A DNA stretch of 64,000 bases from Acidobacteriota bacterium (GTDB lineage: Bacteria; Acidobacteriota; Holophagae; Holophagales; Holophagaceae), in assembly GCA_016213735.1 (NCBI GenBank), contig JACQZU010000022.1, forward strand, positions 185,171 through 249,170, given 5' to 3'. A program made the translations under genes and the position numbers. Below are positions 33,344 through 43,029 of this stretch, one piece after another (within the stretch, counting starts at the first letter, position 1; the number at the start of each line of letters is the position of its first letter). Below the pieces are notes generated by a model. It was not told the DNA's origin and did not search any database. It worked only from the letters and a program-made list of their open reading frames with translations.

Positions 33344-35212
33344 ATGCGAATCCCCGGCCTGCTCCTGACCTTCGCGCTCAGCGCCCTCCTGGGAGGGGCT
33401 CCCCCCCCCGAGGCGCCCCCGCCTGCGATCCCGGCCGCGGGGCCCGCTGCGGTCCCCGAATCCAAGCCGGGTATCGCCCTGGCCCACCGCGCCGAGACCC
33501 TGAAACGGGCCCTCCTGACCCGGGAAGACATCCTGATCGACAAGGCCGCCTCCGAGGTGGACCTCCTCCGGCGGGAATATGGCTCCGCAGACCTCCTCCC
33601 CCTGGTCGAGGCCATGGCCCTGTGGGCCCTGGACCAGGGCCGGCAGGGCCAGGCCCTGGTGGGTCTCCGGGCGGTGGCGGAGGCGGAGCGGTGGGCCCCG
33701 GAAAACCCCACGCTCACCGGGGCCCGCATCGCCCTCATGAGGCGGGCCGGCCCCAAAGGATGGGTCCTGAGCCTGCCGGACGTCCTCAAGTTGAATCGGA
33801 TGCGGTTGCGGAGCGAATCCCACAAATGGCTTTGGATGGTCCACCACGCGGCCTGGATCCGGCTCACCGCAACGGTCCTGCTCTGGGGATGGGCCCTCGC
33901 CATGACCCTCCGGTACCGCCAGGTCTTCCGCCACCTGCTGGAAGAACCCCTCGCCCGGCGGGGACTCACCCCCGCCATTTCCGCCCTCCTGGCGGCCCTT
34001 CTCCTGTCCCTGCCCGTCCTGGCGGGCCTGGATCTCGGAATCGCGGCCCTCCTGTGGTTATGGCTGCTGGTCCCTTTCCTCAGCCGGTTGGAGGTTCGCT
34101 TCTCCCTGGTGGTCGTTCTCCTCCAGCTCCTTCACCCCGTGCTGGCCGGTTTCGAGCCCTGGGCCGCCCGTCAGCCACGGCCAAGCCTGGTGGCCCTCCA
34201 GACCCAGCCCCAGCCCCGGACCCAGGAAATGGCCAGGGTCGCGGCCCGCTTGCCCCGAGAGGACCAGGAATTCCTGAAAGGTTGGGGCTTGCTCCAGAAC
34301 CAGGACTGGGCCGCGGCCGACAGCCTGTTCTCCGGGCTCAAGGCCCGTCACCCGAACCGGGCCGAAGTGCTGAACAACCTCGGCGTGGCCAACTACCAGC
34401 TGGGGCGCAAGGAGGAGGCCTCCAAACTGTTCGACGCGGCCTTCGCGCTGAACCCCTCCTCCGTCGAGATCCTTGTCAACCAGTCCATCCTGGCCTTCGA
34501 GCGATTGGACACCGTGACCGGAACGGGCAAGCACGAGGAGGGCCGGCGGGTGAATCCGGTCCACTACGGCCAGCTCATGTCCATCAGCCGAACGCGGCGG
34601 GAACAGCGGACCTTCGCCCTCCCCCTTCCCGACGACCCGGCCCGGTCCGCCGTCCTGGACACTGTGTTCGAGGCCCCTCCGCCTCCCTCGGATTTTGCCT
34701 GGCTCACCCTGGCGAACCTCCTGGGGTTCCTGCTGCCCCTGGCCGCGTTCGGCGGCATCCTCCACCGCCTCAAACAGAGCGTCAACCTCGCCCACCCCAC
34801 CCAATGCCTCCGCTGCGGGGAGCCCTTCCACACCACCGACAGTCCGGACCCCAGCGTCTGCCCCAAGTGCCACCACCTCTTCGTGCTCAAGGATGGCCTC
34901 CATCAGGAATCGAGGAGGAAGAAGCTCGCGGAGGTCGCGGACTACCAGGGACAGCAGCGCTGGATCCACAAGACGCTGCTCCTGCTCGTCCCCGGCCTGG
35001 ACAACGCCTTCCTCGGGCAGACCTGGGAGGGGCTCCTGGAGTTCACGTTCTACGCGTTTTCCGTGGGCCTGGTGTTCGCCATGGGGCGTACCGTCCGTTA
35101 CCCCGGCGAGATCCTGCCCGACCCGCTGAGCACCTGGTTCCCCATCGGGATCTTCCTCATGGCCATCCTCCTGCTCCGCTCCTGGATCAAGCTGCTTCCG
35201 AGGAGGACCTAG
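33344..35212 (+). CDS. Polytopic membrane protein with TPR and zinc ribbon, unknown
   Basis: A 622-residue protein with an unusual layout. A signal-like segment (1-20) and a Pro/Ala-rich stretch are followed by membrane segments at about 170-190, 212-245 and 253-270. A TPR-like region (about 310-395; LNNLGVANYQLGRKEEASKLFDAAF) comes next, then a membrane segment (about 450-472). A zinc ribbon with two CxxC pairs (about 488-513; CLRCGEPF, CPKCHH) and three further C-terminal hydrophobic segments complete it. I recognise no catalytic residues. It is sandwiched between DUF1844 and DUF4388 genes with 10 and 1 bases of spacing, so the three products probably work together at the cell envelope. Confidence 0.8.
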   Translation: MRIPGLLLTFALSALLGGAPPPEAPPPAIPAAGPAAVPESKPGIALAHRAETLKRALLTREDILIDKAASEVDLLRREYGSADLLPLVEAMALWALDQGRQGQALVGLRAVAEAERWAPENPTLTGARIALMRRAGPKGWVLSLPDVLKLNRMRLRSESHKWLWMVHHAAWIRLTATVLLWGWALAMTLRYRQVFRHLLEEPLARRGLTPAISALLAALLLSLPVLAGLDLGIAALLWLWLLVPFLSRLEVRFSLVVVLLQLLHPVLAGFEPWAARQPRPSLVALQTQPQPRTQEMARVAARLPREDQEFLKGWGLLQNQDWAAADSLFSGLKARHPNRAEVLNNLGVANYQLGRKEEASKLFDAAFALNPSSVEILVNQSILAFERLDTVTGTGKHEEGRRVNPVHYGQLMSISRTRREQRTFALPLPDDPARSAVLDTVFEAPPPPSDFAWLTLANLLGFLLPLAAFGGILHRLKQSVNLAHPTQCLRCGEPFHTTDSPDPSVCPKCHHLFVLKDGLHQESRRKKLAEVADYQGQQRWIHKTLLLLVPGLDNAFLGQTWEGLLEFTFYAFSVGLVFAMGRTVRYPGEILPDPLSTWFPIGIFLMAILLLRSWIKLLPRRT

Positions 35213-35213
35213 C

Positions 35214-36416
35214 ATGGCGCTGGAAGGCTCCCTCCGGGATTTCGACCTCTTCTCCCTGTTCAACATGATCAAGATCCAGGGGAAGAGCGGCACGCTCGTG
35301 CTCTCCCGCGGGCAGGAATTCGTGAAGGTCTTCTTCGACCAGGGAGAGATCGTCGGCTGCGATTCCAACCAGGTCCGGATGGAGGACAGGGTCGGCGCCA
35401 TGCTCGTCCGCCTGGGCCGTCTCACTGGGGACGAACTCCTCACCGTCGTGAAGGTTCAGCGCCAGACCCTGAAACGAATGGGGACCCTCCTGCTGGAGAG
35501 TGGCAAGGTGGCCCCCCAGGACCTGCAGGATGCACTCTTCAATCAGGCCATGGCCATCATCTACCGGACCTTCCGGTGGATGGAGGGCGACTACCGCTTC
35601 GAGGCCATGCTCCCCATGGACCTGGACCGGGAACACTTTCCGCCCATCCCGGTGGATACGGTCCTCATGGAGGCGGCCCGGATCCAGGACGAGTGGCCCG
35701 AAGTCCAGAAGCGCCTCCCCGCCATGGAGGTTCCCCTGGCCCAGACCGAGCAGGCCCGGGCCATGCACCTGGACATCCATCAGGATCTCTCGGGAATCCT
35801 GGAGGGTCAGAACGCCAGCATGACCGGCTCCTCGGGGCTCACCCACGAGCAGGAGACGGTGCTGACCTATTTCGCCGAGACCCAATCCATCCAGGATGCC
35901 CTGCAGATCAGCCGCTATGAGGAGCTGGACACCTGCAAGACGATCGCGGACCTGCTGGAGATGGGGCTCCTCGCGGTGGCCCGCGGGGAGGTGTCCCGGG
36001 CTCAGCGGCCCTGGATCTCGGCCATACCCCAGATCCACGAGATGGAGGAGGAACAGGCCCCCAGCCCCCTCCTCTGGCCCCTCCTGGCGGCCCTCATCCT
36101 CCTCCCCCTGCTGCTCTACGTCCCCCACGCCAGGGGGTCCCTGAACATGAACCTGGCCAGCCTCCAGCCCGTGGACGTCCGCGCCGTTCCCGACCTCTCC
36201 ACCCGACTGCGGCAGGCCTGGGCCCTGCGTCTCGCCCAGCCCAGGGACGGCGGGCTCGGCCTCTCCGAAGCCCTGGGCATTCCCCTGGGACTGGACAGGA
36301 ATCCCGTCGGAGACCTGCTGCGCCTTCCGGATCCCATGCTTCACCCGCCGCCCCCGGTGGCGCCGCCCCCTGCCACGGCCCAGCCGGCCCCCGCACCCGC
36401 GGTCCCTGCGTCCTGA
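35214..36416 (+). CDS. DUF4388 (PATAN-like) protein with membrane anchor
   Basis: A 400-residue protein. The DUF4388 domain is at the N terminus ([28 protein letters not shown], then [14 protein letters not shown]), followed by a second helical region with [19 protein letters not shown] and a winged-helix-like stretch (about 205-260; [26 protein letters not shown]). One membrane helix lies at about 283-302. The C terminus is Pro/Ala-rich ([15 protein letters not shown]) and presumably reaches the periplasm. DUF4388 proteins are found with chemosensory, gliding and c-di-GMP functions. It starts one base after the previous stop. Confidence 0.85.
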   Translation: MALEGSLRDFDLFSLFNMIKIQGKSGTLVLSRGQEFVKVFFDQGEIVGCDSNQVRMEDRVGAMLVRLGRLTGDELLTVVKVQRQTLKRMGTLLLESGKVAPQDLQDALFNQAMAIIYRTFRWMEGDYRFEAMLPMDLDREHFPPIPVDTVLMEAARIQDEWPEVQKRLPAMEVPLAQTEQARAMHLDIHQDLSGILEGQNASMTGSSGLTHEQETVLTYFAETQSIQDALQISRYEELDTCKTIADLLEMGLLAVARGEVSRAQRPWISAIPQIHEMEEEQAPSPLLWPLLAALILLPLLLYVPHARGSLNMNLASLQPVDVRAVPDLSTRLRQAWALRLAQPRDGGLGLSEALGIPLGLDRNPVGDLLRLPDPMLHPPPPVAPPPATAQPAPAPAVPAS

Positions 36417-36423
36417 GGCCCCC

Positions 36424-37020
36424 ATGTTCGCCAAGCAGCGGCCGGGGAGCCTGGAGGTCATCTGCGGTCCCATGTTCAGCGGCAAGAGCGAAGAGCTCAT
36501 CCGCCGGGTAAAGCGCGCCCTCATTGCCCGGCAGAAGGTCCAGGTCTTCAAGCCCGCCATCGACGACCGCTACCACGCCACGGCGGTGGCCAGCCACAGC
36601 CAGCAGAAGCTTGACGCGGTGCCGGTCCGGGACAGCTCTGACATCCGCGCCCACCTCGCCCCCGACACCGAGGTGGTGGCCTTCGACGAGGCCCAGTTCA
36701 TGGACGAGGGAACGGTGGCCCTGTGCGACGAGCTTGCGGACCGCGGCGTCCGGGTGATCGTGGCCGGCCTCGACCAGGACTACACCAGTGCCCCCTTCGG
36801 AATCATGCCCGTGCTCCTGGCGAAAGCCGAGTTCGTCTCCAAGCTCCAGGCGATCTGTGTGGTCTGCGGCGCCCTGGCGAGCCGCACCAACCGGCTCGTG
36901 CACAAGGGCGGCCAGGTGCTCGTGGGCGCGGCGGAGGCCTACGACGCCCGCTGCCGGCACTGCCACGAGAAGCCGGGGGCGGGAGAGGCGGGGCTGTTCG
37001 GAGACGCCCAGGAGGGATAG
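36424..37020 (+). CDS. tdk: Thymidine kinase
   Basis: Salvages thymidine to dTMP. The 198-residue type II kinase has the P-loop [20 protein letters not shown] with the catalytic Glu, the lasso region and a structural zinc site (CVVCG and CRHC). It starts seven bases after the DUF4388 gene; this may be read-through rather than a functional link. Confidence 0.95.
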   Translation: MFAKQRPGSLEVICGPMFSGKSEELIRRVKRALIARQKVQVFKPAIDDRYHATAVASHSQQKLDAVPVRDSSDIRAHLAPDTEVVAFDEAQFMDEGTVALCDELADRGVRVIVAGLDQDYTSAPFGIMPVLLAKAEFVSKLQAICVVCGALASRTNRLVHKGGQVLVGAAEAYDARCRHCHEKPGAGEAGLFGDAQEG

Positions 37021-37318
37021 GAGGTTAGCCCGCGTGTGGCTGCGGGCGGCGCCGCGAGTGGGCCAGGACAGGAATCGCACACGGTGCCCCCGCCGGGCTG
37101 TGGGCGAGGCTTCCGAACATCTCCTGGACCCGACCGAGCAGGGGGCCCACGACCTCCCCTCCACGCCCATCCCTGCATGGCCTTGCCTTCGCCAGCCGCG
37201 CAAGGGACATTTTCCCGCTTCCACAGGTGCGGCGAACCATGCTCCTCCCGCAGCCTCCCGGGTGTGGCGGCGAGTGCGGAGGATTGCCAGCCTCCCACAG
37301 GAGGAATTCGGCGGGCGC
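37021..37318. other. Gene-free gap after tdk
   Basis: The 298 bases hold no convincing gene. A short GCCCGC...GCGGGC inverted repeat at 37028-37047 follows the tdk stop, without a T run. The rest shows no codon structure. It marks the left edge of a stretch whose base use differs from the surroundings. Confidence 0.5.
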
Positions 37319-37951
37319 TTAGGAGAGGTCCGAAATCTGAATGGGCGCGGGGCCTCTTCGCGACAGGAACCAGGAAGCTACACCGATGGGCCCGACGGTG
37401 GCGACGCCCAGAAGGCGCTGGAACAGCCCTGCGAGGGCCAAGGCATCCCCGCTGGCGATCCGCCACCCGATCAGGCCGCAGATGAAAGCGATGTTGACCA
37501 TCACATAGGCCTTGAACCCCCCAGCACCAGGCTGGTGCCAAGTCGCGGCGAGGATCGCCGGCGGCCAAAGGAGGTAGCCCGCGGCGAACACACTTTCATG
37601 GCGCCTGTCGGGGAGAGGGAAGATGCCGGCGCCGAAGTCGTTGACCGCAATGGCAAGCATGGTAAGGCCAACCCAAACCGCGATGCCGCGGGAGACCGAG
37701 CGCCGGCGCAGCTCGAAGAAGAAACCCACGGCGGCGACCCCCATCACCACGGCCCTGAGCATGGTGCCCAGGTTGAACAGGGCCGGAGCGCAGGACACGG
37801 CGGACATCCCCAGTTCGCTGGCAACCTGTTTGAGCAGATTGTAGGTAGGCGCGAAGGGAAGGGCCGCCAGCTGTACACCAAAATACAACACTGGCACGAG
37901 CATGCCGGCGCGCACCGCCCACCCAGGTGCCCTGGAAATCAAGGGGTTCAC
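37319..37951 (-). CDS. DUF998-family membrane protein
   Basis: A 210-residue integral membrane protein with about six hydrophobic segments (first at about 13-32; later AVVMGVAAVGFFFEL, VWVGLTMLAIAVNDF, YLLWPPAILAA, VMVNIAFICGLIGW, LLGVATVGPIGVASWFL). The SELG(M) and DFGAGIFP motifs fit DUF998. Function unknown. A GTG start is used. Codons here use more A/T at third positions than neighbouring genes, and the gene sits between two loose gaps, so recent acquisition is possible. Confidence 0.75.
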   Translation of the reverse strand: MNPLISRAPGWAVRAGMLVPVLYFGVQLAALPFAPTYNLLKQVASELGMSAVSCAPALFNLGTMLRAVVMGVAAVGFFFELRRRSVSRGIAVWVGLTMLAIAVNDFGAGIFPLPDRRHESVFAAGYLLWPPAILAATWHQPGAGGFKAYVMVNIAFICGLIGWRIASGDALALAGLFQRLLGVATVGPIGVASWFLSRRGPAPIQISDLS

Positions 37952-38071
37952 GGCGACGGGACCGTCGGGCCCGGAGGGCAGCAGGTAGGCATCAGCGGCA
38001 CCGGGCCCTCCGCGCCCACCTCGGCGCGTCGCGCCTCTGCGCAGGCCTGGGCGTCGTCCGCTCCGGAGGGA

Positions 38072-39244
38072 TCATGGCCGCGCCCAGAACGCGGCCGGAT
38101 CCTTCACGACCGGCCCCCCGCCCTGCTCTCGGGTGGGCCGGTCCAGCGCCAGTGCATCCAGGGTCACGTAGGGCCGCTGGTCGGATCGACGCGATTCATG
38201 GCCGAAGGCGCTGGCCAGCGGGCAGGAGATCCGCACCAGGTTCTTGGCCATGTAGTCCAGGTACTGGGACGGCACCAGGGGCTTGCCGTTCCAGTTCGCA
38301 CCGTCGGAGATTTGAACCGGTCGGCCGGTGATCAGGCGTTCTCGGAGTTCCTGAGGGGACAGGGGAATCCCCTTTTCGTCTCCAACCCAGGCGTCGTTGG
38401 TGGGATCGAGGTACAGCCACTTGCCGTGGTCCCCGGACCAGATGGCATTGACCACGTGGCAGTCGGGGTCCTGTTCGTTCAGCGGCGAGCAGCGCACCAT
38501 CCGCGATTTGATGCCCAGGGAAAGGCAGGCCTCGTTGAGGATGACGGCCATCATGTAACAGTTGAGCCCCCGGGCCTCCTTCCGGCAGGCTTCGAGGAGG
38601 CTGGGGCCGTTCACGGGCTCGGGATTCTTCGAAGTGCCATCGTGTCGGACCTGCCGGTGGACCCAATGCATCAGGCGCACGGCCCGGGTGAATTCGGACC
38701 CGCCGCCGGCGAGCTCCTGCAGCTTGTAGTTCTGTCTGAACTGCACCAGCTCCGGAGCCTCGGCGGGCTGGTAGGTGAAGGCCGGCTGAGCCTGTGGCTC
38801 GAGGGAGTAGGCCGCGAATCGCCGCAGGATGGCCAGGTGGTCACCGCGCCGGCGAACGGTGTCTGCCAGCCAGCGGAAGCCCGGTTCTTTGCGGAGGGAG
38901 TCCAGGTCCGGGTCGGTGGACAGGTTGGCCCAATTCCCGAACCCGGAGCCGACAGCCTCCCCCAGGCAGGCCAAGGCCTCTCCGGTTCGGCCGAGCAGGG
39001 CCGCGGCGCAGGCCATGTTGTAGTGGACTCCGGCGCGCACATCCGGGGACAGCTTCGCGAAGCTGTCCGAGGTTGCCCGGGCCGCCAGGATCCGGAACCC
39101 CTCCTCGAAATTTTTCTGCCTCCAGAGATTCTGGATCCTGCCGTGTTCCGCCTGCAGCTCTTCCCTCAGCGGGTCCACCTGCGCCTTCAGGAATCCTTCC
39201 GGGGCGACGGCAAGCAGAACCGACAGCAGGACAGCACGGCGCAC
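38072..39244 (-). CDS. Secreted transglutaminase-like protein
   Basis: A 390-residue exported protein with a signal peptide (about 1-21, ending LKAQ), an N-terminal helical part with one TPR-like repeat (YNMACAAALLGRTGEALACL), and a transglutaminase/protease core. The catalytic triad is visible as Cys229 (RGLNCYMM), His263 (CHVVNAIW) and Asp280 (YLDPTND). It could cross-link, deamidate or cleave peptides in the periplasm; the family does not fix which. The GTG start has GGAGG four bases upstream. It stands alone on its strand. Confidence 0.85.
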   Translation of the reverse strand: MRRAVLLSVLLAVAPEGFLKAQVDPLREELQAEHGRIQNLWRQKNFEEGFRILAARATSDSFAKLSPDVRAGVHYNMACAAALLGRTGEALACLGEAVGSGFGNWANLSTDPDLDSLRKEPGFRWLADTVRRRGDHLAILRRFAAYSLEPQAQPAFTYQPAEAPELVQFRQNYKLQELAGGGSEFTRAVRLMHWVHRQVRHDGTSKNPEPVNGPSLLEACRKEARGLNCYMMAVILNEACLSLGIKSRMVRCSPLNEQDPDCHVVNAIWSGDHGKWLYLDPTNDAWVGDEKGIPLSPQELRERLITGRPVQISDGANWNGKPLVPSQYLDYMAKNLVRISCPLASAFGHESRRSDQRPYVTLDALALDRPTREQGGGPVVKDPAAFWARP

Positions 39245-39451
39245 AGATCCTCCGGAGAACGCAACCCCGGGGATACGGAGCGCTCCCGGACTGGTTTACG
39301 AAGTCCTTCGGAGACCTCCTGCCGCTGCCGGAACCCGTGAATCCGCACCGGCTTGGGGGAGCCCGGGACGCCCCGCAACTCCTTCCCCCTTTGCAGAATG
39401 CAGGGCCACGGGCAGGCTGAAGGCCGGGTCTTTCTCCTCCGCTCCCTGCCG

Positions 39452-39459
39452 CTACACTG
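39452..39459 (+). promoter_or_regulatory. CTACACTG box, possible -10 element
   Basis: TACACT (39453-39458) lies 23 bases before the ATG at 39482 of the acyl-CoA dehydrogenase gene. It is the third copy of the same 8-mer near a start codon in this window. Confidence 0.4.
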
Positions 39460-39481
39460 GCGGATTGCGGCAGGAGCTTTC

Positions 39482-40669
39482 ATGGCCGGCGCCTATTCCA
39501 CCCTCACCGACCTGACGGACTACATGGATTTCCAGTCCCTCCTCCGGGCGGAGGAAGGGATGGTCCGGCAGGCGGCCCGCGAATTCGTCAACGCCGAGGT
39601 GCTGCCGATCATCGAAGGCCACGCCCAGGCCATGACCTTTCCCCGGGAGCTCATCGCCAAGATGGGAGGCCTGGGCTTCTACGGCCCCACCCTGCCCGAG
39701 ACCTACGGCTGCGCCGGACTCTCATCGGTGGCCTACGGCCTGCTCATGTACGAACTGGAGCGGGGGGATTCGGGCCTGCGCTCCTTCGCTTCCGTGCAGG
39801 GCAGCCTCGTCATGTGGCCCATCTTCGCCTACGGCAGCGAGGCCCAGAAGCAGCGCTGGCTGCCCGCCATGGCCCGGGGGGAGAAGATCGGCTGCTTCGG
39901 GCTCACCGAACCCGACTTCGGCTCCAATCCCGCGGGCATGCTCACACGCGCCGTGAAGGAAGGGGGGAAGTGGAGGATCAACGGGACCAAGATGTGGATC
40001 ACCAACGGCAGCGTCGCCGACGTGGCCCTGGTGTGGGCGAAGACCGAGGAGGGCATCCGGGGCTTCCTGGTGGAGAGAGGTACCCCGGGCTTCAGCGCCC
40101 CCGAGATGAAGGGGAAGTGGAGCCTCCGCGCCTCGGTCACGAGCGAACTGGTCCTGGAGGATGTCCTCGTGGACGAGGAGGCCAGCCTCCTTCCGGGGGT
40201 GAAAGGCCTGAAGGGCCCCCTGAGCTGCCTCACCCAGGCCCGCTTCGGGATCGCCTGGGGGGTTCTGGGGGCTGCGGACGCCTGCTACCAGTGCGCCCTG
40301 GACTACGCCCTCCACAGGGTCCAGTTCGACAAACCCATCGCCGGCACTCAGCTTCAGCAGCAGAAGCTCGCCTGGATGGTCACCGAGCTCACCAAGGGCC
40401 AGCTCCTGGCCCTCCAGCTGGGCCGCCTCAAGGACCAGGGCCGGGCCACCCCGGCCCAGGTGTCCATGGCCAAGATGAACAACGTCCACTCGGCCCTCGA
40501 GATCTGCCGGAAGGCCCGGACCATCCTGGGTGCCAACGGCATCCTGGACGAATACCCGGTGATGCGGCACATGGCGAACTTGGAAAGCGTCTACACCTAT
40601 GAAGGCACCCACGACATGCACACCCTCATCGTCGGGGAGGAAGTCACGGGGCTGTCCGCCTACCGTTGA
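39482..40669 (+). CDS. Glutaryl-CoA dehydrogenase-type acyl-CoA dehydrogenase
   Basis: FAD enzyme of 395 residues. Motifs of the glutaryl-CoA branch are GYELERGDSG-like (YELERGDSGLRSFASVQGSL), CFGLTEPDFGSNP, KMWITNGSVADVALVWAK, and the C-terminal YEGTHDMHTLIVG with catalytic Glu374. It would oxidise and decarboxylate glutaryl-CoA to crotonyl-CoA in Lys/Trp breakdown. The ATG is chosen because AGGAGC lies upstream. A cognate ETF gene is not nearby. Confidence 0.9.
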   Translation: MAGAYSTLTDLTDYMDFQSLLRAEEGMVRQAAREFVNAEVLPIIEGHAQAMTFPRELIAKMGGLGFYGPTLPETYGCAGLSSVAYGLLMYELERGDSGLRSFASVQGSLVMWPIFAYGSEAQKQRWLPAMARGEKIGCFGLTEPDFGSNPAGMLTRAVKEGGKWRINGTKMWITNGSVADVALVWAKTEEGIRGFLVERGTPGFSAPEMKGKWSLRASVTSELVLEDVLVDEEASLLPGVKGLKGPLSCLTQARFGIAWGVLGAADACYQCALDYALHRVQFDKPIAGTQLQQQKLAWMVTELTKGQLLALQLGRLKDQGRATPAQVSMAKMNNVHSALEICRKARTILGANGILDEYPVMRHMANLESVYTYEGTHDMHTLIVGEEVTGLSAYR

Positions 40670-40751
40670 AATCCGGAGAGCCCGGACCTCAGGCGGCCTC
40701 CCGATTCCAGGGCCTCCCATGGCAAACTAGCCTCACATTGCGAGGTTAGCC

Positions 40752-42977
40752 ATGCTTCTCACCCTCCGCCGCCTTCTCATGGCCGCCCTGGCCGGCCTCC
40801 TCCCCCTGCAGGCCCAGGCTCCCGCCCGGCGGCCCATGACCTTCATGGACGTCATGGACATGCGCAGCGTGGGCTCGGGCAGCCTTTCCCCCGACGGATC
40901 GCGGGTCCTGTACACGATCACCATCCCCAACTGGAAAGCCGGGAAGAACTTCACGGACATCTTCGTGGCGGACACGGAAGGGAAGGTCCCTCCGCGGCAG
41001 ATGACCTTCACCAAGGACAAGAACGAATCCTCCCCCCAGTGGGCCCGGGACGGGCGGCGGTTCGCGTTCCTCAGCGACCGGGAAGGGACCCAGCAGCTCT
41101 ACCTCATGGCGGTGGACGGCGGGGAGGCCCAGCGCGTCACCGACGCCAAGGACGGGGTGCACGCCTTCGCCTTCAGCCGCGACGGCCGCTGGGTTGCCTT
41201 CCTGGCGGGCAAGGCGGAGGAGCGCCAGGCCTGGCTGCTGGACCTCTCCTCCAAGGACCCGGCGCCGACCGTCCTGACCAGGCACGGCACTCCCCTCGCG
41301 AGCCTCCACTGGTCTCCCGACAGCCAGCGGATTTTCTTCCTGAGCCCCGATGCCCAGGACAAGGACGACCTGAAGCGAAAGGAGAAGAAGTTCGACGTGC
41401 GCCTCGTGGATCAGCCCCGGCCCCCCAGCCACCTGTGGTCCATCGATCTCAAGGACAAGGCGGAGAAGCGGTGGAGCGAGGGAACGGAGTTCAGCGTCCG
41501 CAGCTTCAGTCTTTCGATGGATGGACGCTGGGCCGCGCTTCGGGCGGCCCCCGCCGACCGCCACGCCACCGACGCGAGCGAGGAGGGAGCCACCCTGCGG
41601 TTGCTGGACCTCCAGAGCGGCAAGGTGGAAGTGGTCGTCCCGAAGATGGCCGGCTTCAGCGCCTTCTCCCCCGACGGGAAGTGGCTGGCCTACACCCACC
41701 CCGATCCGATGGAGCGACTGCGGAACAGCAGGATCCACCTGCTCCCCCTGGCCGGCGGGCCGTCCGTGAAGCTGATGCCCGACTGGGACGCCAGTCTCGG
41801 GAGTTTCTCCTGGACCGAGGATTCCGGGGCAATCCGTTTCGTCAAGGGTGTGGGGCTGGACCAGCACCTGTTCGAGGTCTCGGTTCCTGCGGGCCAGCGT
41901 CGCCAGCTGACCCGGGAGCGGGGAGTCCTGTCGGGGAGCTATGACTGGGAGTCGAAGCGATTCCTCTTCACCTTCAGCGATCCGGAACACCCCGCGGACT
42001 ACTTCGTGGCCGGGGCGGCCAGCATCGGAGACCGCTCGCGGTGGGTCCGGGTCTCCGACGGGAATCCCCAGGTGGCCGGGCTCGCCCTTGGCACCACGGA
42101 GGCCATCCACTGGAAGGCCCCCGACGGGAAGATGGTGGAGGGCACCCTGGTCAAACCCCTGGCCTATGAGCCGGGGAAGCGCTATCCGCTGGTGGTGCAA
42201 GTCCACGGAGGACCAGCCGCGGCCGACATGAACAACTTCAGCGCCCGCTACGTGAACTACCCCCACGTCTATGCCGCGGCGGGCTACCTCACCCTGCAGC
42301 CCAACTACCGGGGATCCTCCAACTACGGAGAGGCCTTCACCCGCCAGATCGGGGGCAACTTCCTGCGGCTCTCCCACGCCGACATCATGGCGGGGGTGGA
42401 TCATCTGATCCGGGAGGGAATGGCGGACCCCGAACGGCTGGGCATGATGGGCTGGAGCGCCGGAGGCCACCTCAGCAGCTGGGCCCTCACCCAGACGCAG
42501 CGCTTCAAGGCCATCAGCACCGGGGCCGGGGCGGTGAACTGGATCAGCATGTACGCCCAGAGCGACACCCAGGGGGTCCGGGAGTTCTACCTGAAGGGTC
42601 GCCCCTACGAGGCCTGGGACAACTTCGTCAACGAGAGCGCCCTCCGGTTCATCAAGAACGCCAAGACCCCCACGCTCATCCACGTGGGCGAGCTGGACCA
42701 GCGGGTGCCCAAGCCCCAGAGCGACGAGTTGCACATGGCGCTCAAGAAGCTGGGAGTGCCCGTGGAGTACATCGTCTACCCCGGCATGCCCCACGGGCTC
42801 ACCGAGCCCCGCTACCAGCTGGTGAAGATGGTCGCGGAGTTCAACTGGTTCGAGAAATGGATCAAGGGCCGGAAAGAGTGGTTCGACTGGAAGGCACTGC
42901 TGGACACCCTGCCCGAGGACGCCCCGGCCCGGGGAGGCGAGGGCTCCCAGCCTGCGTCGACGGGGCGCCGCCGCTGA
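40752..42977 (+). CDS. Secreted S9 family peptidase (DPP-IV / acylaminoacyl peptidase type)
   Basis: A 741-residue serine peptidase. A signal peptide (about 1-22, ending PLQAQ) is followed by TolB/WD-like propeller repeats (about 45-440; LSPDGSRVLY, WARDGRRFAFLSDR, FSRDGRWVAFLAG) and a C-terminal hydrolase domain with Ser569 (GWSAGGH), Asp649 (LDQRVP) and His681 (MPHG). It differs from the prolyl oligopeptidases at the left end of the window and belongs to subfamily S9B/C. It likely releases dipeptides or acyl-amino acids in the periplasm. Confidence 0.93.
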   Translation: MLLTLRRLLMAALAGLLPLQAQAPARRPMTFMDVMDMRSVGSGSLSPDGSRVLYTITIPNWKAGKNFTDIFVADTEGKVPPRQMTFTKDKNESSPQWARDGRRFAFLSDREGTQQLYLMAVDGGEAQRVTDAKDGVHAFAFSRDGRWVAFLAGKAEERQAWLLDLSSKDPAPTVLTRHGTPLASLHWSPDSQRIFFLSPDAQDKDDLKRKEKKFDVRLVDQPRPPSHLWSIDLKDKAEKRWSEGTEFSVRSFSLSMDGRWAALRAAPADRHATDASEEGATLRLLDLQSGKVEVVVPKMAGFSAFSPDGKWLAYTHPDPMERLRNSRIHLLPLAGGPSVKLMPDWDASLGSFSWTEDSGAIRFVKGVGLDQHLFEVSVPAGQRRQLTRERGVLSGSYDWESKRFLFTFSDPEHPADYFVAGAASIGDRSRWVRVSDGNPQVAGLALGTTEAIHWKAPDGKMVEGTLVKPLAYEPGKRYPLVVQVHGGPAAADMNNFSARYVNYPHVYAAAGYLTLQPNYRGSSNYGEAFTRQIGGNFLRLSHADIMAGVDHLIREGMADPERLGMMGWSAGGHLSSWALTQTQRFKAISTGAGAVNWISMYAQSDTQGVREFYLKGRPYEAWDNFVNESALRFIKNAKTPTLIHVGELDQRVPKPQSDELHMALKKLGVPVEYIVYPGMPHGLTEPRYQLVKMVAEFNWFEKWIKGRKEWFDWKALLDTLPEDAPARGGEGSQPASTGRRR

Positions 42978-43029
42978 GCCCGGGACTCCCGGCTTTCGTT
43001 CGGGATCGCGTTTCGAAACAGGAGATCCA

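Noticed and set aside
38072-39244. Transglutaminase-like and DUF998 genes as a toxin or defence pair
   Set aside because: They are separated by 120 bases without coupling, and neither shows a toxin or immunity feature.
36788-39340. 850-codon plus-strand frame across tdk, the DUF998 and transglutaminase genes
   Set aside because: It overlaps three genes with proper motifs and its product is low-complexity.
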